NCBI GenBank assembly: GCA_008921705.1
Contig: VFFE01006593.1
Span: 1 to 64,000, forward strand
DNA: 64,000 nucleotides
Direction of reading: 5' to 3'
Source: Burhinus oedicnemus
Lineage: Eukaryota; Chordata; Aves; Charadriiformes; Burhinidae
This document shows, piece after piece, positions 40,263 to 50,841 of this stretch. Within the stretch, counting starts at the first letter, position 1. The number at the start of each line of letters is the position of its first letter. Under the pieces are notes generated by a model, which did no database searches, was not told the origin of the DNA, and was given only the letters and a program-made list of their open reading frames with translations. Position numbers and translations under genes: made by a program.

Positions 40263-43017
40263 GTCTCTGTTACTGCACTAGAGTTTCTCGGTGTTAATAT
40301 CTCATTTTAACATAGTAAGTATTTTGAACTATTATAAAGAATATATATTTATATTTAAAAAGAGCTTAGTTCACAAAACAAAACTGCCCATTGCCACAGT
40401 CTTAGGCTACATTATTCATGTATGGCACACACTGTTCAGAGTTATTTCAGTGTATCAGCTCCCTATAGTGTCAATGGAGAGAAGCTGGCACATCCAGCAG
40501 TCAGTGCAGTATATTTGAGTTAGTTGAATAAACTTAGTATCAAGGCCCCTCTCCTCCTTCCTCATAAAATAAAAATGCAGTATATTTCCACATGTGGTTA
40601 TTTATTTAACAAAAAACCAGTTTTATTGGAATACATGAGAAGTACTTGTTTAATGCATTCAGCCCAATGAAGATACTTTTTATGTCCGCGAAAAAAGCAC
40701 TAAAAGGAAATGTCTCTTTTTTTTAGAAATTACTTCCATGCTGCCATCATGCTTAAAGCTAAACATTCATTTAAGTGCTTTGCTAAATAGTGGCTTAAAT
40801 ATGCATGTTGTAAAATTATGAGAAGTATGAAACACCCAAAACTCTATTAATTAAACTGTGTGGAGCGATAAGGCTGTTTTATACTGACGCATCCAAATTA
40901 TTTTCTTGAAACTATAGGCATTGTATCTATTTGCAGCCAAAAAAATACTTACTGATTGCAGAGTCATAGGAGGTTGAGTTGTGTTCATCTCGGATAACAG
41001 GAAATGGTGACAGGTAAGCATGTGTACAATTCTTAGAAGGTGACTGGTTAGCTAAAAGTGAAATAAAGCTAAAGATTAATATTTTACTGCTGTAATAATA
41101 AAATATTTTAAGCCTGTTCTTCAAATGGGCAAACTGAGTTTTATAGGTCAAGATTCCAGGTTCTTTCCCAGGCAATAGCTTACAGTGGATTTAGTTTGGT
41201 AAGAGATACCAGCCTTGTTATCCAGCCAAGGATATTCCTTAAAGGGCAACACAGATTCATACTACGCGAACAGTAAAGCAGCCTTGCAGAAGGCACACTG
41301 CAATTTATATGCAATGCATATATATGCTTTTATATGCATATGTACCTTTCTCTTGTGAGGGTTAATTATGGCCATCTCATTATTGCATGTCCCACCAAAA
41401 AAAAAAAAAAAAGAAAAAACCCCCAGGAAATTACTTTTTCTCTTGTGAAAGAACTATGAAAAATATCAAGCACCTTCAGAAAGTTTACAATTTCAACAAA
41501 TATGAATTTAGTCTATAGAATCAATATCCCCAGAGAAGGGTAATTTCACCCTTTATATTAAATGCTTATAAAAACATCACCTTCTTCCTTGTGAAAGATA
41601 AAGGCTGACTATAGCTTAAACCACATTTAAATTTCAGATTCCTGACCGCAGAATTCTCCAGATAAATAACAAGGGGAAATTAACTACAGCAAATATTACA
41701 TTTGCCACCTAAGACCAAGCAATATATTTAGCAAAATACGGGTTATTAAAGTCAAATTTGTATGATGGCACCTGCTTTTCACAAGGATTGTGGAAATCTT
41801 GCAATAAGGAGAGGGAGCTCTGTACCTCAGAGGTAGGGTCAAAGACAGGAAAAGAAGTTTTGCTTGACCTCTTCTCCATGGGAGATTTTGGTTGTAAAAC
41901 ACTATCTGATCTTCCAGAATCCTGGCATGCAGTGAAAGAAAGCAAAGCGTCATCTGTGAATTTAGTAGAGGAATTCTTCTGGAGGTGATGTGTCCTACAC
42001 CATTTTCACAGTGGAATCGCCCATGCCCTCCATAACTCACTTGTAGAACTAGCTGGAGAAACTCATCATGCAAAAATTCATGGACCATCCTAACCACTAA
42101 GCTCTTTTTCCCTACGTTACAGAAATAAATAGTCTGTTTAACAGTAAGTGGCAAGAGACTGTCCTGATAAGAATGGACTCAGGTTAACAGGGCAGCCGTA
42201 ACACTCACAGCCTAAGTTGATAGTTTGTCCCAGGGTTTCCTTTAGTAAATATTACAAAAGTGTTTGTAAAGAATTTCTTTTAGGGTAGCTGAAGATGGTG
42301 ATTCATAAGATGGAAAAAACCCCTACAACAATTCTGAGAACAAACTAGTATAGATAATGTAAAAGGAAAAAGTTACTTACTGTACCAGAAATTCCACATG
42401 CTGGCATTATTCTCTCCTACATTCCCACTAAACCAGCACCTCCAGAAGAAACCTTCATGATGGAAAGTGGCCTTCTCTCCCTTTGGGGGGGGGGAAAAAA
42501 AAAAAAGAAGCCATTCTCATACAGTTTTCAAATGGCTGGAAGAATCAACTTCAACTGAAATTAGATGCTGAGGTAAAAAACACCACCATCATCATGAAAC
42601 ACAACCTGTCTGAATATAGGTTACCTATAGCATGTCTAAACAGCCATACTTCCTTTGAAAGAATGTCACATTGCAAAAATAATATTACAAAACACAAGTT
42701 CATTTTAGAGTTGATTACAACTGTTTACAAGAGGTTTTGAAGCAGGCTTGTAAGCCTTCAGAAGGTCAAAATGAGTACATTGAAAAGTTCATACAGAAGT
42801 AAATTCTTACAAAATAAACACATCCAAGAAACCTGCATATATAATTCTCATTATAAATAAAAATATCCATACTAACCCCAGCATCTTCAGGTGCTTTTGA
42901 ACACCTTCCTACTTCTGTAGCAAGAAGCCAATAATCAGTTCCAAATGCCACCAAAAAAAGCAAAACCCCCAGAGCTGCAAAGAAGCCTCCAAAAAATATC
43001 CCCACACTCAGTTTCAT
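20522..43017 (-). CDS. TMEM182: TMEM182, transmembrane protein 182 (gene span of 5 coding exons)
   Basis: Joined exons (43017-42877, 42480-42381, 41051-40953, 32238-32101, 20745-20522) give a 702-nt frame, 233 aa, close to the 229 aa I recall for human TMEM182. All introns are GT-AG and phases agree. Seen in the protein: hydrophobic segments at about residues 6-27, 117-139, 150-175 and 205-227; an extracellular loop between the first two with W30, the claudin-like FFWRCWF at 58-64, and N-glycosylation sequons at N72, N88 and N105; a short cytoplasmic tail. Known for the family: PMP22/claudin-like fold, expression in skeletal muscle and fat, and association with integrin beta-1 as a brake on myoblast differentiation and fusion. 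The start is the ATG at 43017; an in-frame TTG two codons upstream is not needed. Intron sizes from the 5' end are 396, 1329, 8714 and 11355 bp. No frameshift or internal stop, so the gene looks intact. Identification is by recalled similarity, not a search. Confidence 0.96.
20746..32100 (-). other. TMEM182: TMEM182 intron 4 (11.4 kb)
   Basis: GT-AG intron between exons 4 and 5. Apart from the CR1 at 27.4-28.9 kb it holds no recognised gene or RNA. Short open frames on both strands are consistent with chance. Confidence 0.85.
27440..28895 (+). mobile_element. CR1 LINE, long degenerate copy with internal deletion, in TMEM182 intron 4
   Basis: The left half matches the CR1 ORF2 endonuclease region: GGGCATCCACTACAGGCCAC followed by CCAATCAAGAAGAGGAAGTG near 27765, and the [14 protein letters not shown] frame at 27975-28005. 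After about 28320 the sequence jumps to the 3' part of ORF2 (GCGAACAGTGCCATCAGG, then CATATCTGGAAAACTGTGTC) and continues to the CR1 tail ending near 28890. The reverse transcriptase core is missing. Frames are broken, so it is inactive. Possible CR1 sequence extends left to about 26930 but is too diverged to claim. It is antisense to TMEM182. Confidence 0.85.
32101..32238 (-). CDS. TMEM182: TMEM182 coding exon 4 (residues 114-159)
   Basis: This 138-nt exon, phase 1 in and out, encodes [15 protein letters not shown], the second membrane segment, the loop [16 protein letters not shown] and the start of the third segment. Acceptor CTCCAG|TTTATC at the right edge; donor G|GTGGGT at the left (plus-strand ACCCAC at 32095-32100). 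It lies between the 8.7-kb intron 3 and the 11.4-kb intron 4. Confidence 0.95.
32239..40952 (-). other. TMEM182: TMEM182 intron 3 (8.7 kb)
   Basis: GT-AG intron of AT-rich unique sequence. No CR1 was recognised in it, only the compound microsatellite at 40229-40260. No gene or structured RNA was seen. Confidence 0.85.
40229..40260. repeat. (AT)6(GTAT)5 microsatellite in TMEM182 intron 3
   Basis: Six AT units (40229-40240) followed by five GTAT units (40241-40260). It is a simple compound microsatellite, likely polymorphic, in non-coding sequence. Confidence 0.97.
40953..41051 (-). CDS. TMEM182: TMEM182 coding exon 3 (residues 81-113)
   Basis: This 99-nt exon, phase 1 in and out, encodes [18 protein letters not shown] and then [13 protein letters not shown], with N-glycosylation sequons at N88 (NCT) and N105 (NST). 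Acceptor TTTTAG|CTAACC, donor ATCA|GTAAGT. It completes the long extracellular loop before the second membrane segment. The sequence is nearly the same as the human protein as I recall it. Confidence 0.94.
41052..42380 (-). other. TMEM182: TMEM182 intron 2 (1.3 kb)
   Basis: GT-AG intron with an A16 run at 41397-41412 and an AT-rich patch near 41300-41345. The open frame at 41696-42154 has no recognisable similarity. Confidence 0.85.
42381..42480 (-). CDS. TMEM182: TMEM182 coding exon 2 (residues 48-80)
   Basis: This 100-nt exon encodes [17 protein letters not shown] and the rest of the first extracellular loop, including the claudin-like W-x-x-W/C cluster and the sequon NAS at residue 72. 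Donor GTAAGT lies at 42375-42380 (plus-strand ACTTAC). The acceptor is AAAG|GGAG, preceded by a pyrimidine tract that is only a T12 run followed by a C10 run (plus strand G 42485-42494, A 42495-42506). Phase 0 in, phase 1 out. It is too short to stand out as an open frame; it was found by the conserved [12 protein letters not shown] block. Confidence 0.93.
42877..43017 (-). CDS. TMEM182: TMEM182 coding exon 1 (residues 1-47)
   Basis: Begins at ATG 43017-43015 with [11 protein letters not shown], then the first membrane segment and the strongly conserved [15 protein letters not shown]. It ends in phase 0 at GCT GGG before the donor GTTAGT (plus-strand ACTAAC at 42871-42876). The tail KAPEDAG is longer and different from the human sequence here, the main length difference between the two proteins. 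The donor has T rather than A at intron position +3, a weaker but usable site. Confidence 0.93.
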
Positions 43018-43450
43018 TATCAAAGTTATCTTAAAAAAAATCTTAATTACTTAAGAAGAAATAGTAAAATATACAAAATTATTGCGACAGTGACTAAAAA
43101 GCTGTTTGGAGAATATAGCTCATATCTGAAGAAGTTTCTCTTCACTTGACTTGCTGCCTGTGCCCTTCTTCCCAATGCCCTGTGAGTCAATTTGTGTCTC
43201 CTAATTTGTGTCCCATGTGGCTGACTCAAGCCTGACAGATGAAAAGGGCCTTCTATTTTAGGACACTGATGGCAGGGCTTCATTCTGTTTCTCTGTCTGG
43301 GCGAGGCCAGTCAGAAATAGCTGACCTTCCCCTAACTAATCAGGGACTGACTTGAAATATTATTGCAGCTGGTGGATCAACATCAGTGGAGATGGAGATG
43401 GAGATGCAATGGCTCTGTCCGTCCACATGAACCGTGTTACAGGGCACATA
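43018..43450 (-). promoter_or_regulatory. Candidate TMEM182 5' UTR and proximal promoter with E-boxes
   Basis: This stretch immediately precedes the TMEM182 start. It is not CpG-rich and no TATA box was seen. Four CANNTG E-boxes lie within about 290 bp: CACTTG at 43143, CATGTG at 43214, CAGCTG at 43366 and CACATG at 43424. CAGCTG is the form favoured by MyoD-family factors, which would fit a muscle gene. About one CANNTG is expected in this length by chance, so the enrichment is modest. The transcription start is not determined. Confidence 0.3.
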
Positions 43451-44721
43451 GTAGCAGCAAGGACTTCCAAAGTTCAGGCTTGATGGTGAAGGTTTCCTTG
43501 GCTGCTGGTGGGGAAGGAAACACACACAACACTTCAGAAGTTACCAGAAGTCACGTTAGTAAATGAAGGCTGAGATTTTTTTATGGGACTTTGAAAAAAT
43601 GGTAGCCAAATTGCAGAGATGCCTTTGAAAAATCCTAACTTTTATTACAAATCCAGTTAGCTTTAAAAATCTGTATCTTATCCTTAAAGTAATAGCTCTA
43701 ACAACAGTAAACTAAGCATTTAACTGCTTTATTTATTGAGGCATCTTATTTGCATATATCATAAATGCATGCAATTAAAAATTCCTCCCAGCCCCTGATA
43801 AAGAAACTTCAATCTTTTTAAAAAAGGAGACAGTTTGCCATACGTGTGCTTTAGCCATTTTGGAAGGCGATGAGGTAACACATTTAAACTCCAAGGACTC
43901 ACTGGACAAGAAAAAGGCTTTTCCAACAACTTCTTTTCATGCCAAGCAGGCCTTCCTGAACATCTCTAGTGGATTACAGGACATGCTCCTGTAGAGATTT
44001 GTTGAGTTCATTATGCACCAGATCCTGGACCTGGTCCTTACTCAATAAATTTCCACTGGCTTACCTTTCACCAGAATAGAAAACATTCCACTGACTTCCC
44101 ATGTGAGGAAGTGCTCGGAGCAAGAGAAGGATGAAGTCAGTTTACTCCAGAAAAGGTTTGTCAGAAAATTTTATTGCAACAGCCTTAGGTCTCTAGACAG
44201 AGGGACTCCTACTTCCAGTATCCCAGTATCCATTTGGACAGTACAGCAGTGTGCTGAGGGAGAGCAAGGAAAAGACTGTTTCTACCCCTTCCTCATTTCC
44301 AGACAGATGAACCAGAGATGTGTCCTGAGTGTGTTTACAATACTACATTATCTGCCTAATGCCATATTCGCATTTGTTACAAGTCATATTTTATTCAAAC
44401 CTGATACTATACTAGCTTCATACACAAGCACATCTGATATTTTGTGGCCTTTTTGCACTGCACAGTTTCAGTGTATGCAGAGCAGTAAATGAATTTTCAG
44501 TGAACCAGACTCTATTTGCCATATTTGCTTTCCCTGACAGCCACTGATGCAGTTCACTTTGCTATAGCAGAAAGTGATGTTTGGAAACATCACTTTGGAA
44601 AGTGATGTTTTATTGTTCTTTATGTTATTAAAGCAAAAAAAAAAAAGTCTTTGAGAAAAAGAAGAACACATAGAATGTGCTATAAAAGAAAATAAGACAT
44701 ATTTTAGAAAAGGATTACCTG
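43451..44721. other. Intergenic upstream of TMEM182, no gene recognised
   Basis: Unique sequence. The open frame at 44103-44492 has no recognisable domain. The alternating inverted repeat at 44571-44610 is the only structured element. Confidence 0.6.
44571..44610. repeat. Three-copy alternating inverted repeat (12 bp units, GG spacers)
   Basis: Unit AAAGTGATGTTT at 44571-44582, GG, its exact reverse complement AAACATCACTTT at 44585-44596, GG, and the unit again at 44599-44610. All three arms are perfect. Confidence 0.97.
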
Positions 44722-44826
44722 CAGATTAGAATAATGCTCTAACTTTTGGTCAGCCCTGAAGTGGTCAGGCAGGTGGATTAGATGATTGTTGTAGGACCCT
44801 ACCAACTGAAATCTTCTCTTCGAAAT
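44722..44826 (+). mobile_element. CR1 LINE 3'-end fragment followed by A30
   Basis: The stretch TGGTCAGGCAGGTGGATTAG, then ATGATTGTTGTAGGACCCTA and CCAACTGAAATCTTCT, is the plus-oriented end of a CR1 copy. CR1 normally ends in short direct repeats of the ATTCTATG type; here it is followed by AATAGCC and then 30 As. Confidence 0.75.
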
Positions 44827-44829
44827 AGC

Positions 44830-44830
<1 letters not shown>

Positions 44831-44860
<30 letters not shown>
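44831..44860. repeat. Uninterrupted A30 tract
   Basis: Thirty consecutive A residues directly after the CR1 tail. It is the longest homopolymer in the window and likely length-polymorphic. Confidence 0.98.
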
Positions 44861-44862
<2 letters not shown>

Positions 44863-47811
44863 ACCAAGGTAGGATTCAGTTCAGGACAAACATACCCAAA
44901 TTTAGACAATTTCACATGATTTAGATGTCTTTCCATTATAATCAATAGCAATCTAGTCAATACAGTCAGTGGAGCCTGGAGAGAGGTTCAGCACAACCTA
45001 GATTAGACTGAGAGCTCAGTTTAATCACTCAGGCAGTCACCTAGCTCTAGCTAGTTCCCAGGGTATCCTACTGGCTCTCAGCTGCCATTTCATAAGGGCA
45101 TATTTCTCTCCCAGTTTAGCCATATCTGCCACCCCCACACAGGGGTCTTAGGTACCCTCTTTCACCTCAAATGGCACTAGGAGCCTATGTGATGATGACT
45201 GAATCAAACCTGGATAGAGGGATACAGTTGCCTTACTGTCACCTCCTGCCATTGGATGTTCCAGGATGTCTAAGGCATCTACATTTGGCTGGCAGGTATG
45301 ACAAGGGACTTAGAGGAGACCCATACCTTTCTTGAATGACAACTACAGGCCAGGTTCATACCACCTAAAATTGATGCTAGATACCTTTGTTTAGATGGCT
45401 GAAACCAGTCTCCATTAGCTGGTCAGGTCATTCTGAAGGCACTACTGACTGGTTTAACCAGACCTCCATCACCTCTAATAGCAGCACAGATCCCTGTTTC
45501 ACCTGGAGAGGTCTGAAAGCAAAGGTCTTAATGTCGAACTGAATCCCACTCCATGGGCTGGAGTTCCCAAACATTTTGCTGTTGTGTGGGTGGCCTTACA
45601 AAGCATTGGCCCAAAGCTCAAGAAATTTTATTCAGCAAAATCCAGAGATGTAGATAGTCACGACATAAACAAAATCAATGATACAAAGTTCTTCATGGTA
45701 CCCATTAAAAAAAAACAAACCCAACAGGTAAAATTGAATTAATTCTGATGTTCTGTTTAACACACACACTGTCATTTGGCTCATCTTAAAAAATGTTATT
45801 TTTCAGTGTTACAAGATATGTGTTTATAACCTCCAAAATACCAGTTGGACAGAGCTAGGTATGAGTACTGCAAAAAGGGACAAACTTGAAGTTGGTGAAT
45901 TCTGACAGTGAAAATAATACAAACAGTTTTGACTCTCATGCTTTACTCTACAATTCTCAAAGCTCTTTTCAAAGATGGTTATGCACTACTATTCATACCT
46001 GTAACTAAGGAAACTGTGGCACACAATGGTAAAATGGCTTTTTCAACATTACATCAGAAGGAAAAAGAGAACTCCAACCACCTGACTCAGCCACTGAACC
46101 ACAAATAATAAAAGAAACAAAATGGCTGGTTTCAGTCTTATAGCATCTATGTGGCTTCAGGTCAGAAATATGTCACTGACTCCGTGATCATATTTCTGCA
46201 TGAAAGCAACTTACTTTCCTGAGTAGCTTCACTGAAATTAGTCTGCATGAAAAGTTTCACTGAATTCAAATGACAGCTGAATCACTGCCTGTGCAGTATG
46301 AGTATTTATTTTTAATATACAGTACATGCACTCTGGTCTCAGTTTAGCATGTTCATCCTGAGAGGATCTAATTCAATTATTCTCTTTTATATTTATGGCA
46401 CATTCTTCGGCAGTGCTATCTTTCAAATACTCTAACATTTCCAGTATTATGCCCGGCTATGTCAGGAATGAATCAGAAGCCATGTTAAGACTTGTTATGT
46501 CAGCTTAAAAATTCATGTTATCCACTACTTGAATACTCACAGAAAGTCTCAGGGCACTTTTTCTTCAATTCAATTAAATTCCGAAGGTTCCTCAATAAAT
46601 GAGAGAAAGTTTCAAGGCAGGGAAAACAGGGCCAGGCTTAACAAGCCAAAACAATCATTATTCTGAATCTTAAGCAAGGTCATTCCCCAGCTCTTTCCAA
46701 AACTCCTAAATTCCTACAGAAAGACTGGCATTTTAAAATCAAAGTGACTTAGCCAAATTTATCCCTACCATAACAACAATTAAATCAGTTTTAATATACA
46801 ATCAATTTGGCTAATTAAGCCCAGCATTCATTGATTTTGTTGATTCATAGTGTGAAATTGAAGGCCCCCACATAATGGATGGATCCTAATCTCATTTAAC
46901 AAAGCTGGCAAAAGTTTTATGATTTTATTTGTTTATTTTCCAGATAGATAGTGCTAAACTAACTCCTAAATCTGCATATTTTATTTATGTATCTAAATAG
47001 CTGCAGCTTCAATATAGTGTCTGAGCCCCTCCTTGTGTTTAAAAATAGAAAAGAAGAAAAAAACAAACCAAAACAATAGCAGGCTGTTTCTTTCTTCCTT
47101 TTCCATCTGAAGGAGAAAAAGCTTGATTAGTTTATGGGAGGGGGAGGTTGTTTATTTGCTTGTTTATGTTTGTGTGCGATTGAGTAAATGTCGTGTGTGT
47201 ATGTTTGGAATTGGCAGGCAGCTCCTTATCTGTGCTGGCAGATATGTCCATGATCTAAAAACAGCCTTTTAGAACTGGCTGCATGTCTCACTATACACCA
47301 AGAAACAATTTCAGCAGTTGTCTCAGAGCTGAGTCCTTCTGAGACCTCACTGCCCATTTACTGTTGAAGAAAAACACTCTGAACAGCGATGAAGTATCTC
47401 ACCTGCTGATTCAGATCCTCATACTGTCCATTCTCTCCAGCTGGGCAGTATGTTATCCCTTGCACCTACACGATCAATTGTCAGCAGCGTGCTGGGCAGA
47501 CACACAGAGTATAGTACACCTTGTCCATTAAATCTTTGGCTGGGATTCATCTCACCCAACACTAGACAGCTGCAGGGTAGCTGTCTCCAATTAAGCCAGT
47601 CACCTCAGGTTTCCTTTACAGTCGTATTGGCACTTTTAGGGCACAGTCCATCTGACCTATTTTTGGATGACTACTTCAACGTGCAATGAATCACGCCTTA
47701 AAAGCTCAGTTGGTTTTTTTTTTCTTTTTTTCTCCATTGACTAAAAGAGCACCTGGAACAACTAGTTTGAGACATGACGACTTTAATCCTAATACTACAG
47801 TAAATCGGGCC
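44861..47811. other. Intergenic, no gene recognised
   Basis: AT-rich unique sequence between two CR1 fragments; no supported exon, tRNA or repeat was seen. Confidence 0.6.
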
Positions 47812-48460
47812 ACAAATCACAGAATTGCAGAATGATTGAGGTTTGCGGGCACTTCTGGAGGTCACCTTGTCCAACCCAAGCAGCTCAAGCAGGACCACCT
47901 AGAGCTGGTAGCTCTAGGTCCTCGTGGTTGCACTGTGTCCAGGCGGATTTTGAGTATCTCCAAGGCTGGAGACTCCAGAACCTCCCTGGGCAACCTGCGC
48001 CAGTGCTCAGTCACCCTCACAGTAAAAAAGTGTTTTCAGAGGGAACCTCCTGTGTTTTGGATTGTGCCCATTGCCTCTGGTCCTGTCACTGGGCACTGCT
48101 GAAAACACCCTGCTCTGTCCTCTTTATACCCTCCCCTCAGGTATTTATATGCATTTAAAAGATCCCCCTGAGCCTTCTCTTCTCCAGGATGAACAGTCCC
48201 AGCTCTCTCAGCTTTTCCTCATAGCAGAGATGCTCCAGTCCTTTCATCATCTTAGTAGCCCTTCATTGGACTGTCTTCAGTATGTTCATGTCTCGTTTGT
48301 ACTGAGGAGCCCAGAACTGGACTCAGCACTCCAAGTGTGGCCTCACCAGTGCTGAGCAGAGGGGAAGGATCACCTTCCTCAACTTGCTGGCTAATGCAGA
48401 CCAGGATACCATCCACTTTCTTTGCAGTAAGGGCACATTTTTGGCTCATGTAAAACCTGA
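47812..48460 (-). mobile_element. CR1 LINE 3' segment (about 650 bp), inverted
   Basis: A well-preserved inverted CR1 tail: CACAGAATTGCAGAATGATT at the left, then GGAGGTCACCTTGTCCAACC, CTCCAAGGCTGGAGACTCC, CCCTGGGCAACCTG, AGTAAAAAAGTGTTTTCAG and GCCTCACCAGTGCTGAGCAG, ending near GGGCACATTTTTGGCTCATG. These blocks are the standard avian CR1 3' region read on the opposite strand. It is 5'-truncated, as usual. Open frames of up to 108 codons here are fortuitous. Confidence 0.95.
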
Positions 48461-50841
48461 GTAGAGATTGTAGAGTGTAGAAGTCCTCTACACATGGATG
48501 AAATCAAGCCTTTCTGAACACGAGTATCACTTAGTCATTCATTCCGCATGAGCTATACTAAGCTCATGAACAGATGATAACTACCCTTCTTCTGACCTAA
48601 GGACAGAAGCAGCCCATATCCCAGCAACAGCTTCAACAAGAACTCTAATAAACCAACAAGAACAATCTTCTTTATAAGCCATTATATCTACACATTTTCA
48701 TGTATCCAGGGATTATATCATACATTCTGCTTATTTACTGTGTGGGAGGTAATGAAAACTACAGCCTCACCTTCCCACAATCTGGTGCAACATGCGTTTG
48801 CAGGAACATGCGATAGACTTGCAGTCACCCAGATGAACAAAGCTGCAGGGTGTATATCCCATTTGGACCCTGCCTCGTACCCTCTCTGTACTCAGGACTT
48901 TGATGCTCTACAGAGCATCACAGATTTATTCAGCCACAGAAAGGAAGAGAAAACTTTAGTATCACTCTGAGTGGGTCACTGTTTCATATAGCCCATTCTG
49001 CATTATACTTACATTAAATCTACATTGGAAAAAATAGGTAAAAATATGGGAAGGTACAGTCTTTTTTGATTGAGTCATAACACTTATTGTTATGTGATGT
49101 CATAACAGTGATTGTTGTGTGATGAATCCATGTCCCTGCAAGTTGGGCAAAATAACTAGAACCATCAGAGGTAGAAGAAGGTGCATCCGAGTTCCTCACA
49201 TCCTTGGCAAGAGCTCCTCTAAACTTTTCTGACAATTATAGGAAAGCCAGACCAATACCATTTACGTTTCCTGCAGTGCTTTAAAGGAATGACTCACCCC
49301 TGCATGCAATTTACACAGAAATTAATGAGTTGCCTAATTTTAGGAGGTGTTCCAGGCAGTTTCCCATGGAAACAGTTATATGCCTGCACCCCAGAAAGAG
49401 TCAGAAATTAAGAGTTTCACCCTTTGTCACCATTTTTATTGCTGTTTTACATGGGCCCTTCCACAGCAGGAAGCTATTACGAATCTCACTCTGAGGCAGT
49501 AACTCCTTCCACCTACTGCACAGACAGTTTTTGGTACATATTTTCGGATTCTATTCAGGAAGCCTGAGGAACTAGCCTCCAGTCCTTTCTGTGCACTTCC
49601 AGCTTCTACAGAGGTCCCGAGGTTAACAAAAAATTAAATCATAAGCTCTGTGTATGTGTGAAATAAGGGTACTGTAATATGACAGGAAATAGACTGGAGG
49701 CAACAGGAGTCATCCAGGCCATCCTCTGCTCCAGAGCAGGACCAATAGTATCTAAACCATTCCTAGTGTATTTATTTTATCTGTTAAACATTAATTGAAA
49801 GAAACATATAAAGCTACATCGTCTAAGTTATGTTGCCATTGAAAACTCCAGAAGGGGAGAACTAGGCCTAAGGCCTGAAATAATTCCTTCCTTTAACAAG
49901 ATTTTTAGAAATGTTCTCCAAGTCACTCTGTCAAGCCCACCAGCACTTACAGCTTTGAAGGAGGAGTCAGTTAAAAGGTTTCTTTCCACATTCCTTAAAT
50001 CTGCAGATCTTTTCAGAGAGATTACACTTTAAATGTCTTTAAGATTAACAGCAGTTTGCAAACTCAACTTCATTTACAGTACTTCTTAAAATGTTCTGGA
50101 CCGCTGAATTGTAACTTTTTCTACTGGGCTCAATTTGTATATGAAAAATTGAAATGACTGTTGAATGTTACCCTGACGATCTGAATTGGTAAACCAGAAT
50201 GAAATAAGTCATTGTTAGATTCGCTAAATTTGATGACAAATTATACATTTGGGGGTCTTGACCTTGCCTATTTGTAATAGGTGAATCCAAGAATATGTTC
50301 CATTTACTGCAACAAATTGCTGCAGTTTTCTTAGATCTGTCTTACAAAATTATTTTACGAACTTTATTTAAGAATTTATAAGGTTTAAAATTTTCTCCCT
50401 TATTGAAGGAATGAAAGGTTCTTTTCTTCAAAACTTTGTGAGATTTCAGATGAATTCCATCAGCGCTTTCACTTTGGCTTGGAGCACACACAGCCACAGA
50501 GCTGGCTGAGGAAGGGCAGCTGCAGACTGCCTCAACCCCTTGCTTGGCAGGGGACACCAAGCATTTACCACAGTGGATGTTTTTCGTAAAGGGCTGCAGA
50601 TCCCTCACCCCTTCTCCTCATTAGCACACTGAACCTCAGACATTCTCCACCGGACTAGTTCTCCTCCCATTCATAATTTGAGGCAAGAACAGCCCACTAA
50701 GTGAGGCTGAGGACAGTGAGTCCAGCAGCCCAACACTGTAAGAAACATTCCCTCTGCCATTAAAGTCTCCTTTTTTTTTTTTTAACCCTCTCCATTTATT
50801 CAACATTGATCTTCAGAACAGCAAAACTAGACACAACGTTG
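48461..50841. other. Intergenic, no gene recognised
   Basis: No supported exon. A small perfect hairpin (TGATGCTCT-AC-AGAGCATCA) lies at 48901-48920. A T14 run near 50771-50784 precedes the CR1. Confidence 0.6.

Noticed and set aside
41696..42154. 152-codon minus-strand frame in TMEM182 intron 2
   Set aside because: No recognisable similarity and it falls between two well-supported TMEM182 exons.
43047..43283. 78-codon minus-strand frame ending in a hydrophobic stretch just upstream of TMEM182
   Set aside because: It terminates before the TMEM182 ATG and resembles nothing known; probably 5' UTR or promoter sequence.
47832..48355. Several overlapping plus-strand frames
   Set aside because: They lie antisense in an inverted CR1 tail.
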